Positions 18,607 through 27,996 of a DNA stretch of 64,000 nucleotides are shown here, in pieces. The notes under the pieces were generated by a model, which was not told where the DNA came from, searched no databases, and saw only the letters and a list, made by a program, of their open reading frames with translations. Source of the stretch: Mesorhizobium wenxiniae (GTDB lineage: Bacteria > Pseudomonadota > Alphaproteobacteria > Rhizobiales > Rhizobiaceae); NCBI RefSeq assembly GCF_002284535.1, contig NZ_NPKH01000035.1:1-64000 (forward strand). The letters run 5' to 3'. Positions within the stretch are counted from its first letter, which is position 1; the number at the start of each line of letters is the position of its first letter. Both the position numbers and the translations under genes were made by a program.

Positions 18607-19617
18607 TTAGTTTCTCCCCAGGATTCTTCGGTCAGACTGATCCGGAGCCTCTTCGCGGCCGCGCCGTTTGCGTCGAGTGGCGGGGCCAATGCCAAAGTGG
18701 GCCTGAAAGGCGCGTGAGAAATGACTACGGTTGGAAAAGCCCGTGGCAAGCGCCACCTCGACGAGCGGAAGGTTCGACTGCTGCAGAATCTCATCGGCCT
18801 TCTCCAACCGCAGAGACCGATAGAACTGCATCACGCTCTGTCCAAGCTGGTTCTTTGTCAGCCGCTCCAATTGCCGCGCCCCGATACCGCTCAGATGAGC
18901 CAAATCCTCTAGCTTTAGCGGGTCCGCGATATGACTCGTCATCAGTTGCACCATGGCGACCAGAGCGGGATGGTGCAGATCATACCTGCGCACCGGGTCC
19001 AATTGCTGCGGGGCCTCGGCCTGCCGGATGCCGGTATGGATGAACCAATCGCTGACCGCGCGGGCCAATTCCACACCGTGATCTGAAGCGATCAGGGCGT
19101 GGGCCATGTCCAGGGGAGCCATGCCGCCGGCGCAGGTAAAGCGGTCGCGATCGATGACGAAGAGGCGGCGTTCAATCAGCGCCTCAGGATAGATCTCGCG
19201 CATTGCATCGATGTGTTGCCAGTGGATCGTAAACCGGCGTGACGACATCACACCCGCCGCGGCCAGGATTGCCGCCCCGCCTGAGATTCCGCCCAAAGGC
19301 ACTCCCGACCGGGCAAGACGGCGCAGCCAGCCCAGAATCCTGTCGTCGCGATAGGTCAGCGGATTGCCGCCCGCCACGACAAACAGAATGTCGAAATTAG
19401 TGCCTGCCTCTGAAACAGGTTCGGTCTCGAACGCGCCCGAGACGGAACTGCGCATCCACCCGCCCTTGGCCGAGATGAAGTTCAGATCGTAAAGGGTCCG
19501 CCCGCTAAGCAGGTTGGCGGCGCGCAGCGGCTCGACCGCGGAGGCCGCGGACATCAGGGCATAGCCTTCGATCAGCAGGAAACCGTATCGCCGCGCGCTG
19601 CCGTGATTCCCGTCAAT
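18607..19617 (-). CDS. AraC-family regulator with DJ-1/GATase1-like sensor domain (GbdR/CdhR-like)
   Basis: The product is 336 residues. Its N-terminal class-I-glutamine-amidotransferase-like domain (about 12-190) begins RRYGFLLIEGYALMSAASAV and has GGISGGAAILAAAGVMSSRR. Its C-terminal AraC helix-turn-helix (about 235-320) includes DLAHLSGIGARQLERLTKNQ and VALATGFSNRSHFSRAFQAH. This architecture is shared by the known regulators of glycine betaine (GbdR), carnitine (CdhR) and sarcosine (SouR) catabolism. It is divergent from soxB, so it most likely controls the sox-folD-purU operon in response to a methylated amine. I chose ATG 19617 because homology begins a few residues later. Confidence 0.86.
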   Translation of the reverse strand: MDGNHGSARRYGFLLIEGYALMSAASAVEPLRAANLLSGRTLYDLNFISAKGGWMRSSVSGAFETEPVSEAGTNFDILFVVAGGNPLTYRDDRILGWLRRLARSGVPLGGISGGAAILAAAGVMSSRRFTIHWQHIDAMREIYPEALIERRLFVIDRDRFTCAGGMAPLDMAHALIASDHGVELARAVSDWFIHTGIRQAEAPQQLDPVRRYDLHHPALVAMVQLMTSHIADPLKLEDLAHLSGIGARQLERLTKNQLGQSVMQFYRSLRLEKADEILQQSNLPLVEVALATGFSNRSHFSRAFQAHFGIGPATRRKRRGREEAPDQSDRRILGRN

Positions 19618-19745
19618 CATCCCGTTGAAAATCCTATCGTCCACATCGTTCGAACATGTCCGGCAAAAGCACACATGAGTCAATTTTGAAAACACCTCAC
19701 TGCCCTTGCCGTGACATAGTCTCGGCAGTCCAAGGAGTTCTTGAT

Positions 19746-20996
19746 ATGAAGTTTTCGGGCTTCCGCGTCTTTGCTGAAGCGCTCAAGGGGCATACCGGGT
19801 GGCGGCCGCTCTGGCGCAACCCTGAGCCCAAGCCCGCCTATGACTACGTGATCGTCGGCGGGGGCGGTCACGGCTTGGCGACAGCGTATTATCTGGCCAA
19901 GAGTTTCGGGCGATCCCGTATCGCCGTGCTGGAGAAGGGTTGGCTCGGATCCGGGAATGTCGGGCGAAACACGACGATCATCCGTTCGAACTACCTGCTT
20001 GCCGGCAACGAGCCCTTCTATGAGTTCTCGATGAAGCTCTGGGAAGGACTGGAACAGGAGCTCAACTTCAACGCGATGGTTTCCCAGCGCGGCATCATCA
20101 ACCTTTATCATACGGATGCGCAGCGTGATGCCTTCCGCCGCCGCGGCAACGCCATGATGCTGGCGGGGGCGGGCGCCCGGCTGCTAGGTCGAGAGGAACT
20201 GCGCGCCATGGTTCCGTTCCTGAACTACGACAACGCGCGCTTCCCGATCAAAGGTGGCCTGGTGCAGCCGCGGGCGGGCACCGCGCGGCACGACGGCGTG
20301 GCCTGGGGCTATGCGCGCGGCGCCGACAGCCACGGCGTGGACCTGATCCAGAATTGCGAGGTGACCGGTGTCCGGCTCGATCGCGGCAAGGTGCGTGGCG
20401 TGGAGACATCGCGCGGCTATATCGCCGCCGACAGGGTCGGGGTGGCGGTGGCGGGGTCCTCGGGCCGCGTCATGGCAATGGCTGGAATGCGGCTTCCGAT
20501 CGAAAGCCATGTTTTGCAGGCCTTTGTCACGGAGGGGCTCAAACCCACCATTCCTGGTGTGATCACGTTCGGGGCAGGCCATTTCTACATCAGCCAGTCC
20601 GACAAGGGCGGACTTGTCTTCGGCGGCGATATCGACGGCTACAATTCCTATGCCCAACGCGGCAACCTGCCGGTGGTGGAGGACGTCGCCGAAGGCGGCA
20701 TGGCGCTGATGCCCATGATTGGGCGGGCGCGGCTCTTGCGCATGTGGGGGGGCGTGGTGGACATGTCGATGGACGGTTCGCCGATCATCGACCGCACGCA
20801 AATCGATGGCCTCTATTTCAACGGCGGCTGGTGCTATGGCGGCTTCAAGGCGACGCCAGCCAGCGGCTATGCCTTCGCCCATCTTCTTGCCACCGGCGCA
20901 CCCCACGAGACCGCGCGCGCCTACCGCATCGACCGTTTCGCACGCGGCCATGTGGTCGACGAGCGCGGCGCCGGTGCCCAGCCCAATCTCCACTAA
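19746..20996 (+). CDS. soxB: Sarcosine oxidase, beta subunit
   Basis: This 416-residue FAD/FMN-binding subunit belongs to the heterotetrameric sarcosine oxidase that oxidises sarcosine to glycine. The N-terminal dinucleotide site is DYVIVGGGGHGLATAYYLA (about 33-51). The segment GTARHDGVAWGYAR carries His182 at the position of the His that binds FMN covalently in this family. The C-terminal IDGLYFNGGWCYGGFKATPA is also typical. AAGGAG lies 10 bases before ATG 19746. It is first in soxB-soxD-soxA-soxG-folD-purU, with all genes closely packed or overlapping. Confidence 0.93.
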   Translation: MKFSGFRVFAEALKGHTGWRPLWRNPEPKPAYDYVIVGGGGHGLATAYYLAKSFGRSRIAVLEKGWLGSGNVGRNTTIIRSNYLLAGNEPFYEFSMKLWEGLEQELNFNAMVSQRGIINLYHTDAQRDAFRRRGNAMMLAGAGARLLGREELRAMVPFLNYDNARFPIKGGLVQPRAGTARHDGVAWGYARGADSHGVDLIQNCEVTGVRLDRGKVRGVETSRGYIAADRVGVAVAGSSGRVMAMAGMRLPIESHVLQAFVTEGLKPTIPGVITFGAGHFYISQSDKGGLVFGGDIDGYNSYAQRGNLPVVEDVAEGGMALMPMIGRARLLRMWGGVVDMSMDGSPIIDRTQIDGLYFNGGWCYGGFKATPASGYAFAHLLATGAPHETARAYRIDRFARGHVVDERGAGAQPNLH

Positions 20997-21005
20997 GGCG
21001 GTCCA

Positions 21006-21296
21006 ATGCTGATCCCACATCCACTTCTAGGCCCGCGTGATGCGCAGGAATTCACCTATCTGGGCGACGCGCGGCTCATCGACCGTCCAGACTCCTCCGC
21101 GCCCGATGCCGAGGCCGCCTTTTGCGACTACGTCTTCCTGCGCGACAACCCGGCGGGCGTGCACCGCGAACTGTGGTTCCACGAGCAGGGCGACCGGTCA
21201 TGGCTGGTGGTCACGCGCGACACGGTCACCCATGAAGTCCTCGGTGCGGAACTGGCCCGCAATGTCCCCCTTTCGCGGACGAGGTGCGGCAAATGA
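21006..21296 (+). CDS. soxD: Sarcosine oxidase, delta subunit, lacking the usual zinc cysteines
   Basis: This 96-residue subunit is recognised from its position and from the conserved FLRDNPAGVHRELWFHEQGD and WLVVTRDTVTHEV. Usual SoxD proteins begin IPCPxCG and have a GCR after the His; those Cys and the His bind zinc. Here the start is IPHPLLG and the later residue is Asp (EQGDRSW), so three of the four expected ligands are missing. The protein probably does not bind structural zinc in the usual way. Its stop overlaps the soxA start. Confidence 0.85.
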   Translation: MLIPHPLLGPRDAQEFTYLGDARLIDRPDSSAPDAEAAFCDYVFLRDNPAGVHRELWFHEQGDRSWLVVTRDTVTHEVLGAELARNVPLSRTRCGK

Positions 21297-24226
21297 CACG
21301 GCTAGCCGGAGGGCTGATCGACCGCTCGCGGACCTTGAACTTCAGTTTCGACGGCAAGCGCTACCAGGGCCATCCCGGAGACACGCTCGCCTCGGCGCTT
21401 CTGGCCAATGGCGTGCGTCTTGTGGGCCGCAGTTTCAAATATCACCGCCCGCGCGGGGTTCTCTCGGCCGGTTCGGAGGAACCGAACGCTATCGTCGAAC
21501 TCCGCTCGGGCGCGCGGCAGGAGCCGAACACGCGAGCCACGGTGGTGGAGCTGTTCGAAGGGCTGCAGGCGCGAAGCCAGAACCGCTGGCCTTCGCTCGG
21601 ATTCGACGCACTGGCGATAAACGACTTGTTGTCGCCCTTCTTGACGGCCGGTTTCTACTACAAGACTTTCATGTGGCCGAAGGGCTTCTGGGAAAAGCTT
21701 TACGAGCCGGCGATCCGCAGGGCGGCAGGCCTCGGGCGCCTTTCAATGCAGGCTGATCCCGATATCTATGACAAGGGCTTCCTGCATTGCGATCTCTTGG
21801 TCATCGGCGGGGGGGCGGCCGGGCTTGCGGCGGCGCTGACGGCGGCGCGCGGGGGCGCGCGTGTGATTTTGGCCGACGAGGATTTCCGCCTGGGCGGGCA
21901 GCTTCTGTCCGAGACGGGAACGCTGGACGGAGGGCAAGCTACCAACTGGATCTCAGCGTTGGAGGCTGAATTCGAGAGCCTGCCGAATATTCGCGTGATG
22001 CGTCGCACCACGGTTTTCGGGGTCTATGATCACGGCATCTATGGCGCGGTGGAAAGCGTGTCCGATCATTTCCCAGAGGCGAACGGGTGTGTGCGCCAGA
22101 CACTCTGGCGTATCACGGCGAAGCGCGCGATATTGGCGGCGGGCGCGACAGAGCGGCCCATCGCCTTCGCCGACAATGACCGTCCGGGAATCATGCTGGC
22201 CGGCGCGATGCGGGCTTACGCCAATCGCTGGGCGGCATGCCCGTCCGAGACGGTCGCCGTCTTTACCAATAACGATGACGGTCATCACACCGCGCGCGAT
22301 CTGGCCGCTAAGGGTGTCCAGATCGCCGCCGTCATCGACGCGCGCCCCGAGGCGAAGGCTCGCGGTGACTACCGACTGATCGCGGGGGGCATGGTGACTG
22401 GCTCACGCGGCCGGCTTGGCCTGAAGTCGATAAAGGTTCAGGAAAACGGCAGGTCCGAATGGATCGAGTGCGGCGCGCTTGGGGTCTCTGGCGGCTGGAA
22501 CCCGAATGTGCATCTCTTTTCGCATCATCGCGGTCGGCCTGTTTGGAATGAACCGCTGCAGGCGTTCCTGCCTGGGGAGGAGGGGGCCCTAGGACTAATT
22601 CCGGCAGGTGCGGCGGCGGGCCATTTTTCCACCGCCGACGCCTTGCGTTCCGGCGCGCAAGCCGCACAGCGTGCGATGGACGAACTTGGAATCGCGGCAT
22701 CGTTGCCCGATTTGCCGCGCGCCGAGGAGGCAGACTACACGGTTGCGCACGTCTTCCATGTACCGGGCAAGAAGCGCGCCTGGGTCGATTTCCAGAATGA
22801 CGTGACGGTGAAGGACATCAAGCTCGCCCATGCCGAGAACATGGGGCCGGTAGAGCATTTGAAACGCTACACGACTCTGGGCATGGCGACGGACCAAGGC
22901 AAAACCTCAAATGTGACCGGTCTTGCCGTGATGGCGGAGCTGACCGGGAGGTCGATCCCGGAAACTGGAACAACGATTTTCCGCCCACCTTACACTCCAG
23001 TGACGCTCTCTGTCCTGGGCGGCGGCGATGTAGGGCGGCATTTCCGACCACGCCGCCTCACACCCACCCATCACTGGGCCAAGGCGCAGGGCGCGGTGTT
23101 CGTCGAGGTCGGCCAGTGGATGCGCGCGCAATATTTCGCGCGTGCGGGTGAAACGCACTGGCGCCAGAGCGTGGACCGCGAGGCCAGGGCCGTGCGCGGC
23201 GCAGTGGGCCTGTGTGATGTGACGACGCTTGGCAAGATCGATGTGCAGGGCGCCGACGTGGGCGAGTTTCTCAACCGTCTCTACTGCAACATGATGGCCA
23301 CGCTGAAAGTCGGCCGAGTCCGCTACGGGCTTATGCTGCGCGAAGACGGATTTGCCTATGACGACGGCACCTGCGCGCGGCTGGCCGAGGATCATTGTGT
23401 GGTCACCACGACGACCGCCAACGCCGGTCTGGTCTATCGCAACATGGAATTCGCGCGGCAATGCCTGTGGCCGGAACTCGACGTCCAGCTCATCTCCACG
23501 ACCGATGCCTGGGCGCAGATCGCAGTCGCCGGGCCGAAGTCGCGCGCTCTGCTCGCCCGCATCGTCGACGGGTTCGACCTGTCGAACGAGGCCTTCCCCT
23601 TTATGGCCTGCGCGGAGCTCACCGTCTGCGACGGCCTGCGCGCGCGGCTCTTCCGCATCTCCTTCTCGGGCGAACTCGCCTATGAAGTTGCGGTTCCCGC
23701 CCGATACGGCCACGCATTGATCGAGCGGCTGATGGAATTGGGAGCCGATCTTGGAGCGACGCCCTATGGCACCGAGGCTCTGGGCGTGCTGCGGATTGAG
23801 AAGGGACACGCCGCCGGCCCCGAATTGAACGGACAGGCGACGGCCGCCATGGTCGGACTTGGCAGTATGGTGTCGCAGAAGAAGGATTCCGTCGGCGCCG
23901 TGATGTCGCGGCGCGAGGGCCTTGCGGGCGACAGGCGACGCCTGGTCGGGCTGCGGGCCGTCGATCCTGCCGGGAAGGTGGTCAGCGGCTCACATCTTTT
24001 TGCGGAAGACGCACCGAGGAAATTCGATACCGACCAGGGTTGGATCACGTCGGCTTGCTACAGTCCGCATGTCGGCTCGATGATCGGGCTCGGTTTCCTA
24101 GAGAACGGCGATGAACGGCTGGGCGAGGTGATCGTGGCCGCGAACCCGCTCGAAGGCGAAAGCGCGCGCCTGCGGGTCGTGCCGGCGCATTTTGTCGATC
24201 CTGAAGGAGCACGTCTTCGTGAGTGA
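21293..24226 (+). CDS. soxA: Sarcosine oxidase, alpha subunit
   Basis: This is a 977-residue subunit. An N-terminal 2Fe-2S-ferredoxin-like fold (FDGKRYQGHPGDTLASALLA, about 20-100) is followed by an NAD-binding flavoprotein-like region (LLVIGGGAAGLAAALTAARG, about 165). The C-terminal GcvT-like folate-binding half (about 590-960) includes REARAVRGAVGLCDVTTLGK, FRISFSGELAYEVAVPARYG and TEALGVLRIEKGH. This half hands the one-carbon unit to tetrahydrofolate as methylene-THF. ATG 21293 overlaps the soxD stop (ATGA), and homology starts immediately. Length and domain order match the family. Confidence 0.94.
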   Translation: MTRLAGGLIDRSRTLNFSFDGKRYQGHPGDTLASALLANGVRLVGRSFKYHRPRGVLSAGSEEPNAIVELRSGARQEPNTRATVVELFEGLQARSQNRWPSLGFDALAINDLLSPFLTAGFYYKTFMWPKGFWEKLYEPAIRRAAGLGRLSMQADPDIYDKGFLHCDLLVIGGGAAGLAAALTAARGGARVILADEDFRLGGQLLSETGTLDGGQATNWISALEAEFESLPNIRVMRRTTVFGVYDHGIYGAVESVSDHFPEANGCVRQTLWRITAKRAILAAGATERPIAFADNDRPGIMLAGAMRAYANRWAACPSETVAVFTNNDDGHHTARDLAAKGVQIAAVIDARPEAKARGDYRLIAGGMVTGSRGRLGLKSIKVQENGRSEWIECGALGVSGGWNPNVHLFSHHRGRPVWNEPLQAFLPGEEGALGLIPAGAAAGHFSTADALRSGAQAAQRAMDELGIAASLPDLPRAEEADYTVAHVFHVPGKKRAWVDFQNDVTVKDIKLAHAENMGPVEHLKRYTTLGMATDQGKTSNVTGLAVMAELTGRSIPETGTTIFRPPYTPVTLSVLGGGDVGRHFRPRRLTPTHHWAKAQGAVFVEVGQWMRAQYFARAGETHWRQSVDREARAVRGAVGLCDVTTLGKIDVQGADVGEFLNRLYCNMMATLKVGRVRYGLMLREDGFAYDDGTCARLAEDHCVVTTTTANAGLVYRNMEFARQCLWPELDVQLISTTDAWAQIAVAGPKSRALLARIVDGFDLSNEAFPFMACAELTVCDGLRARLFRISFSGELAYEVAVPARYGHALIERLMELGADLGATPYGTEALGVLRIEKGHAAGPELNGQATAAMVGLGSMVSQKKDSVGAVMSRREGLAGDRRRLVGLRAVDPAGKVVSGSHLFAEDAPRKFDTDQGWITSACYSPHVGSMIGLGFLENGDERLGEVIVAANPLEGESARLRVVPAHFVDPEGARLRE

Positions 24227-24779
24227 CCTGAGGCCCATCACCGCGCTCGGTGCCGCGCTACCACGCCTCGCATCGTTCGGGGCGTTGGAGATCCGTGAGA
24301 ACGGGGGTCTGGCGCTTGCCTCTCTGGTGCTGCGCCGCGGAACTGTTGAGCCGACGCCGTTCGGCCTCACTCTTCCCGGACCCGGCCGTTGCGTTGCAGG
24401 GCAGGGGGTTGCCGCGGTGTGGACCGGGCTGGATCAGTGGATGATCGAGGCGGAAGGCCGCGCCGAGCTGGATTTTGCCGCCGAGCTCAAGCAACTCGCC
24501 CCCGGCTGCTCGGTGACCGAGCAGACCGATGGCTGGGTCGCTTTCGAGATTGTATCGCGGGCCGGCTCAAGGCCTCTCAACGCATTGCTGTCGAAGCTTG
24601 TTAACGTCGATCTCGCGGACTTTGGCCCGGGCCGCGCGACGCGGACCGGCCTTGAGCATATGACCTGTTTCGTCATCCGCCGCGGCGACGCTCATATTGC
24701 CGTGCTGGGCGCGCGCTCGTCCGCCGGATCGCTCTGGCACGCCCTGGAAACGGCGGCGAAGCGGCTAGAGGAAAGGTAA
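24219..24779 (+). CDS. soxG: Sarcosine oxidase, gamma subunit
   Basis: This 186-residue small subunit is weakly conserved across the family. It is identified by size, by its place directly after soxA, and by segments such as WTGLDQWMIEAEG and the late TGLEHMTCFVIRRGDAHIAV. GTG 24219 overlaps the soxA stop and has GAAGGAG about 9 bases upstream, which is better than the earlier in-frame ATG at 24192 inside soxA. The product assembles with SoxA, SoxB and SoxD in the cytoplasm. Confidence 0.86.
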   Translation: MSDLRPITALGAALPRLASFGALEIRENGGLALASLVLRRGTVEPTPFGLTLPGPGRCVAGQGVAAVWTGLDQWMIEAEGRAELDFAAELKQLAPGCSVTEQTDGWVAFEIVSRAGSRPLNALLSKLVNVDLADFGPGRATRTGLEHMTCFVIRRGDAHIAVLGARSSAGSLWHALETAAKRLEER

Positions 24780-24780
24780 C

Positions 24781-25671
24781 ATGACCGCTCAGATCATCGA
24801 CGGCAAAGCGTCCGCGGCGCAGCTACGGTCGAGGGTTGCTGGGCATGTGGCCTGGCTCAAGCAGGAGCACGGCATTACGCCGGGCCTGGCTGTGGTTCTA
24901 GTAGGCGATGATCCGGCGTCGGAAGTCTATGTGCGCAACAAAGGACGGCAGACTATCGAGGCTGGCATGAACAGCCTTGAACACAAGCTCCCCACTGAAA
25001 CGTCTCAGGCCGATCTGCTTGCTCTAATCGAGCAGCTGAATTCCGATCCGGATATTCATGGTGTCCTTGTCCAGCTCCCTCTACCCAGTCATCTGAACGG
25101 CGATCTCGTGCTCAATGCGATCGACCCGGCAAAAGATGTCGATGGGTTTCACATTTCGAATGTCGGGCTTCTGGGCACGGGACAAAATGCGATGGTGCCA
25201 TGTACCCCATTGGGTTGCCTGATGTTGCTGCGAAGCCATCTCGGCGATCTGTCCGGGCTCGAAGCCGTGGTCGTGGGGCGCTCGAACATCGTCGGAAAAC
25301 CGATGGCGCAACTCCTGCTCGGCGACAACTGCACCGTAACCATCGCTCATTCGCGTACACGGGATCTGGCATCAATCTGCCGTCGGGCCGACATCCTTGT
25401 CGCTGCCGTCGGCCGCCCCGAGATGATCCCCGGCGACTGGGTCAAGGCAGGCGCGACGGTAATCGATGTGGGCATCAATCGGATCGCACGAGACGGCAAG
25501 CAGCACTTGGTGGGTGACGTGGATTTTAGAAGCGCGGCGGAGGTAGCGGGAGCGATAACGCCAGTGCCGGGAGGCGTCGGTCCCATGACCATCGCCTGTC
25601 TTCTCGCCAACACGGTTACCGCCTGCTGCCGTGCTCATAGGCTGTCCGAGCCTGAGGGGCTCACCTTATGA
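24781..25671 (+). CDS. folD: Methylenetetrahydrofolate dehydrogenase/cyclohydrolase
   Basis: This is a 296-residue bifunctional enzyme converting 5,10-methylene-THF to 10-formyl-THF. It has the substrate-loop YVRNKGRQT with the catalytic Lys, the VLVQLPLPSHLN motif, DVDGFHISNVG, the NADP-binding VVVGRSNIVGKPMAQLL, and ITPVPGGVGPMTIACLLANT at the end. In this operon it processes the methylene-THF released by SoxA. It starts right after the soxG stop. A second, housekeeping folD is likely elsewhere in the genome. That is inference. Confidence 0.95.
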   Translation: MTAQIIDGKASAAQLRSRVAGHVAWLKQEHGITPGLAVVLVGDDPASEVYVRNKGRQTIEAGMNSLEHKLPTETSQADLLALIEQLNSDPDIHGVLVQLPLPSHLNGDLVLNAIDPAKDVDGFHISNVGLLGTGQNAMVPCTPLGCLMLLRSHLGDLSGLEAVVVGRSNIVGKPMAQLLLGDNCTVTIAHSRTRDLASICRRADILVAAVGRPEMIPGDWVKAGATVIDVGINRIARDGKQHLVGDVDFRSAAEVAGAITPVPGGVGPMTIACLLANTVTACCRAHRLSEPEGLTL

Positions 25672-26627
25672 GCCCCGTGCAATCCGGCGCTCTACCTGAC
25701 ACGCCCGAATCGATCTCTTCCGCACACACGAGCAAGCTCGCTATGGACAAATACTACCTGACCGTCACCTGCAAGTCCAAGCGCGGGATCGTCGCCGCCA
25801 TCGCAGGCTACCTCGCCGAAAGCGGCTGTAACATCACCGACAGCTCGCAGTTCGACGATACGCAGACCGGCAACTTCTTCATGCGTGTGAGCTTTATCTC
25901 TGAAGATGGCGCTGGCCTCGACGCGCTGCGCAACGGCTTTGCTGACACCGCCGAGACGTTCGAAATGGACTTCGCCTTCCATGACGAGAGCCAGAAGATG
26001 AGGGTGATCATCATGGTCTCGCGCTTCGGCCACTGTCTCAATGACCTTCTGTATCGCTGGCGCATCGGAGCGCTGCCAGTCAATATCGTGTCGGTGATCT
26101 CCAACCATCTGGACTACCAAAAGCTGGTCGTGAACCATGACATTCCGTTCCACTACGTCAAAGTTACGAAGGAGAATAAGCGCGAAGCCGAGGCGCAGCA
26201 GATGCGTATCGTCGAGGAGACCGGCGCGGAGCTGATCGTGCTCGCCCGATACATGCAGGTGCTGTCGAATGAGATGTCCGAGAAGATGTCCGGCCGCATC
26301 ATCAACATCCATCACTCCTTTCTGCCGTCATTCAAAGGAGCGAACCCCTACAAGCAGGCCTTTGAACGCGGGGTGAAGCTGATCGGCGCAACCTCGCATT
26401 ATGTGACCGCGGATCTCGACGAGGGGCCGATCATCGAACAGGACACGGTTCGCGTCACCCACGCCCAGAACCCGTCCGACTATGTATCGCTCGGGCGCGA
26501 CGTCGAAAGCCAGGTTCTCGCACGCGCGATCCATGCGCACATCCACCGCCGTGTCTTCCTCAACGGGAACAAGACGGTGGTCTTCCCAGCTTCACCGGGC
26601 TCGCACGCTTCGGAACGGATGGGATGA
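25668..26627 (+). CDS. purU: Formyltetrahydrofolate deformylase
   Basis: This enzyme hydrolyses 10-formyl-THF to formate and THF, recycling the folate used by sarcosine oxidation. It has an N-terminal ACT domain (YYLTVTCKSKRGIVAAIAGY) and a C-terminal formyltransferase-like domain with the catalytic stretch GRIINIHHSFLPSFKGANPY and ATSHYVTADLDEGPIIEQD. ATG 25668 overlaps the folD stop as ATGA, giving 319 residues. ATG 25743 (MDKYYLTVTC) would give 294 residues, closer to the family norm. Translational coupling favours the first, homology the second. Confidence 0.92.
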   Translation: MSPVQSGALPDTPESISSAHTSKLAMDKYYLTVTCKSKRGIVAAIAGYLAESGCNITDSSQFDDTQTGNFFMRVSFISEDGAGLDALRNGFADTAETFEMDFAFHDESQKMRVIIMVSRFGHCLNDLLYRWRIGALPVNIVSVISNHLDYQKLVVNHDIPFHYVKVTKENKREAEAQQMRIVEETGAELIVLARYMQVLSNEMSEKMSGRIINIHHSFLPSFKGANPYKQAFERGVKLIGATSHYVTADLDEGPIIEQDTVRVTHAQNPSDYVSLGRDVESQVLARAIHAHIHRRVFLNGNKTVVFPASPGSHASERMG

Positions 26628-26716
26628 GAGCGTACCAAACGCATGCCTGCCAATGTGAAAGCTGACCGTCGGACAGCGGCGCGCCGCAGTCAGATTTGAG
26701 AGATTGGGTTCAAGGC

Positions 26717-26868
26717 ATGACGAAGGACATGCAAATTGTCTTTGAGACATTCCTGGAGAAGCTGTCGGAAAGCGTCGATGAGGCGGATTTCCGCGAGGCC
26801 ATGGCTGGTGCGGCCGCAGGACTCGAGCTGATCACCTTCGCCTATTTGTCCTTGCCGTCGCAACCAGT
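26717..26868 (+). pseudogene. LuxR-type quorum-sensing regulator, N-terminal piece
   Basis: The frame from ATG 26717 encodes VFETFLEKLSESVDEADFRE followed by AMAGAAAGLELITFAYLSLP. This matches the start of the autoinducer-binding domain of rhizobial LuxR/TraR-type regulators. The sequence stops matching at about 26868, where an IS3-family element begins on the minus strand. The C-terminal part resumes beyond that element near 27620. Confidence 0.6.
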
Positions 26869-27600
26869 GGATCCACCACCGGCGAGAGGCGCGAGAAGGT
26901 AGCGAGGCTGTGAGAACACGGATCTTGCGGCCGGTCGCCAGTTGGTCATGAACGAAGTCCCATGCCCAGATCTGGTGACTGTGTGTCGCATCGGTTCTGT
27001 CCTCTCGCAGCTTCGCTTTCACCCGATGTCTTGGTCCGGAGCCGAAGGCCCATCTCCTTGTAAGGACGATAGATCCGCTTCGAATTGACAACCCGGCCCT
27101 CACGGCGCAACAGCACAGGACGCGCCGGTAATCATAGCGCGCCCGTGTCTCGGCAATCTCCCTGATCCGGACTTTGAGGTCGGCCTGCTCGCCGCGCTTC
27201 GACTTGTAGCGATAGAGCGACGTGTCGATGAGAAACGTAGCGCAGGCCCGGCGGATCGACACCTTCCAATCCGCCCGTACCTCATCAACAAGCCGCCGAT
27301 GGGCAGGCCTCATGGCTTTCGGCGAACGACATCCTGCAGCATCGCCTCGTCGAGCGCGGCGACGATCTTTTTTCAGCGATTGTTCTCGTCTTCAAGCTGT
27401 CGCATGCGCTTGACCTCGGACGGCGTCAGTCCGCGGTAGCGCTTCTTCCAGGTGTAGAACGTTCCATCCAAGATGGCCGCCTTTCGGCGGACCTCAGCGA
27501 CCGCAGTCCCTTCTTCCGCCTCCTGCAGAATGAAGGCGATCTGCGCCTCCGGAAACTTCGACCTCTTCACGCAATCCTCCTTCGCCCGATACCGGGATTA
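26860..27600 (-). mobile_element. IS3-family element remnant inserted in the luxR gene
   Basis: On the minus strand, an orfA-like frame (27570 to 27373, MKRSKFPEAQIAFILQEAEE with an N-terminal helix-turn-helix) is followed by broken orfB pieces. These are MRPAHRRLVDEVRADWKVSI, YDYRRVLCCCAVRAGL and HSHQIWAWDFVHDQLATGRK, in shifting frames. This is the IS407-like branch of IS3. The catalytic DDE core is incomplete and the orfB C-terminus is missing. Its ends fall where the LuxR reading breaks, so it very probably interrupted that gene. Confidence 0.72.
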
Positions 27601-27619
27601 TAAGTGGAAATTCCAGCTC

Positions 27620-27910
27620 AGAACGGTCCGAAAACCCGAAGGCAGGGCACTGCGCATCGCCGAGCGATATCAACAAGCTCTTCAACTCATGGCGACCTGC
27701 TTTCACATTTACGTTCGCCGCAAGCCGAATATGAGTGCCTGCAGTAGGCGGCACGCGGCAAGTCCGCCTGGGATATCGCCTGCATCTTGGGGATCACGCG
27801 GCGCACCGCCGCCTTCCATCGGGACAATGCCAAGAAGAAGCTCGGCATGCGCACCAAAAACGAGGCGGTCGCGCTGCTGGTCCTCACGATCTTCAATTCT
27901 CTGAGAACAG
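27620..27910 (+). pseudogene. LuxR-type regulator, C-terminal piece with helix-turn-helix
   Basis: One frame encodes ALQLMATCFHIYVRRK, the linker typical of rhizobial LuxR proteins. After a frameshift another frame reads EYECLQ, an in-frame TAG, then AARGKSAWDIACILGITRRT and AAFHRDNAKKKLGMRTKNEA. The latter is a clear LuxR DNA-binding helix-turn-helix. With the N-terminal piece at 26717 it makes one regulator gene broken by an IS insertion, a frameshift and a stop. It lies directly ahead of a broken luxI-like gene in the same direction. Confidence 0.65.
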
Positions 27911-27996
27911 ATCCGTCTTGGCCCCTGTGCAGGTGCCCAGGCTGTTCGTCGGGCGCATTTGCCTCCAATGGCAGGTCATTTCTGCCCAGAGGGCTC

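Noticed and set aside
19680..24000. Long frames on other strands and frames within soxB and soxA
   Set aside because: They are shadows of high-GC coding sequence, as their low-complexity Arg/Pro/Ala content shows.
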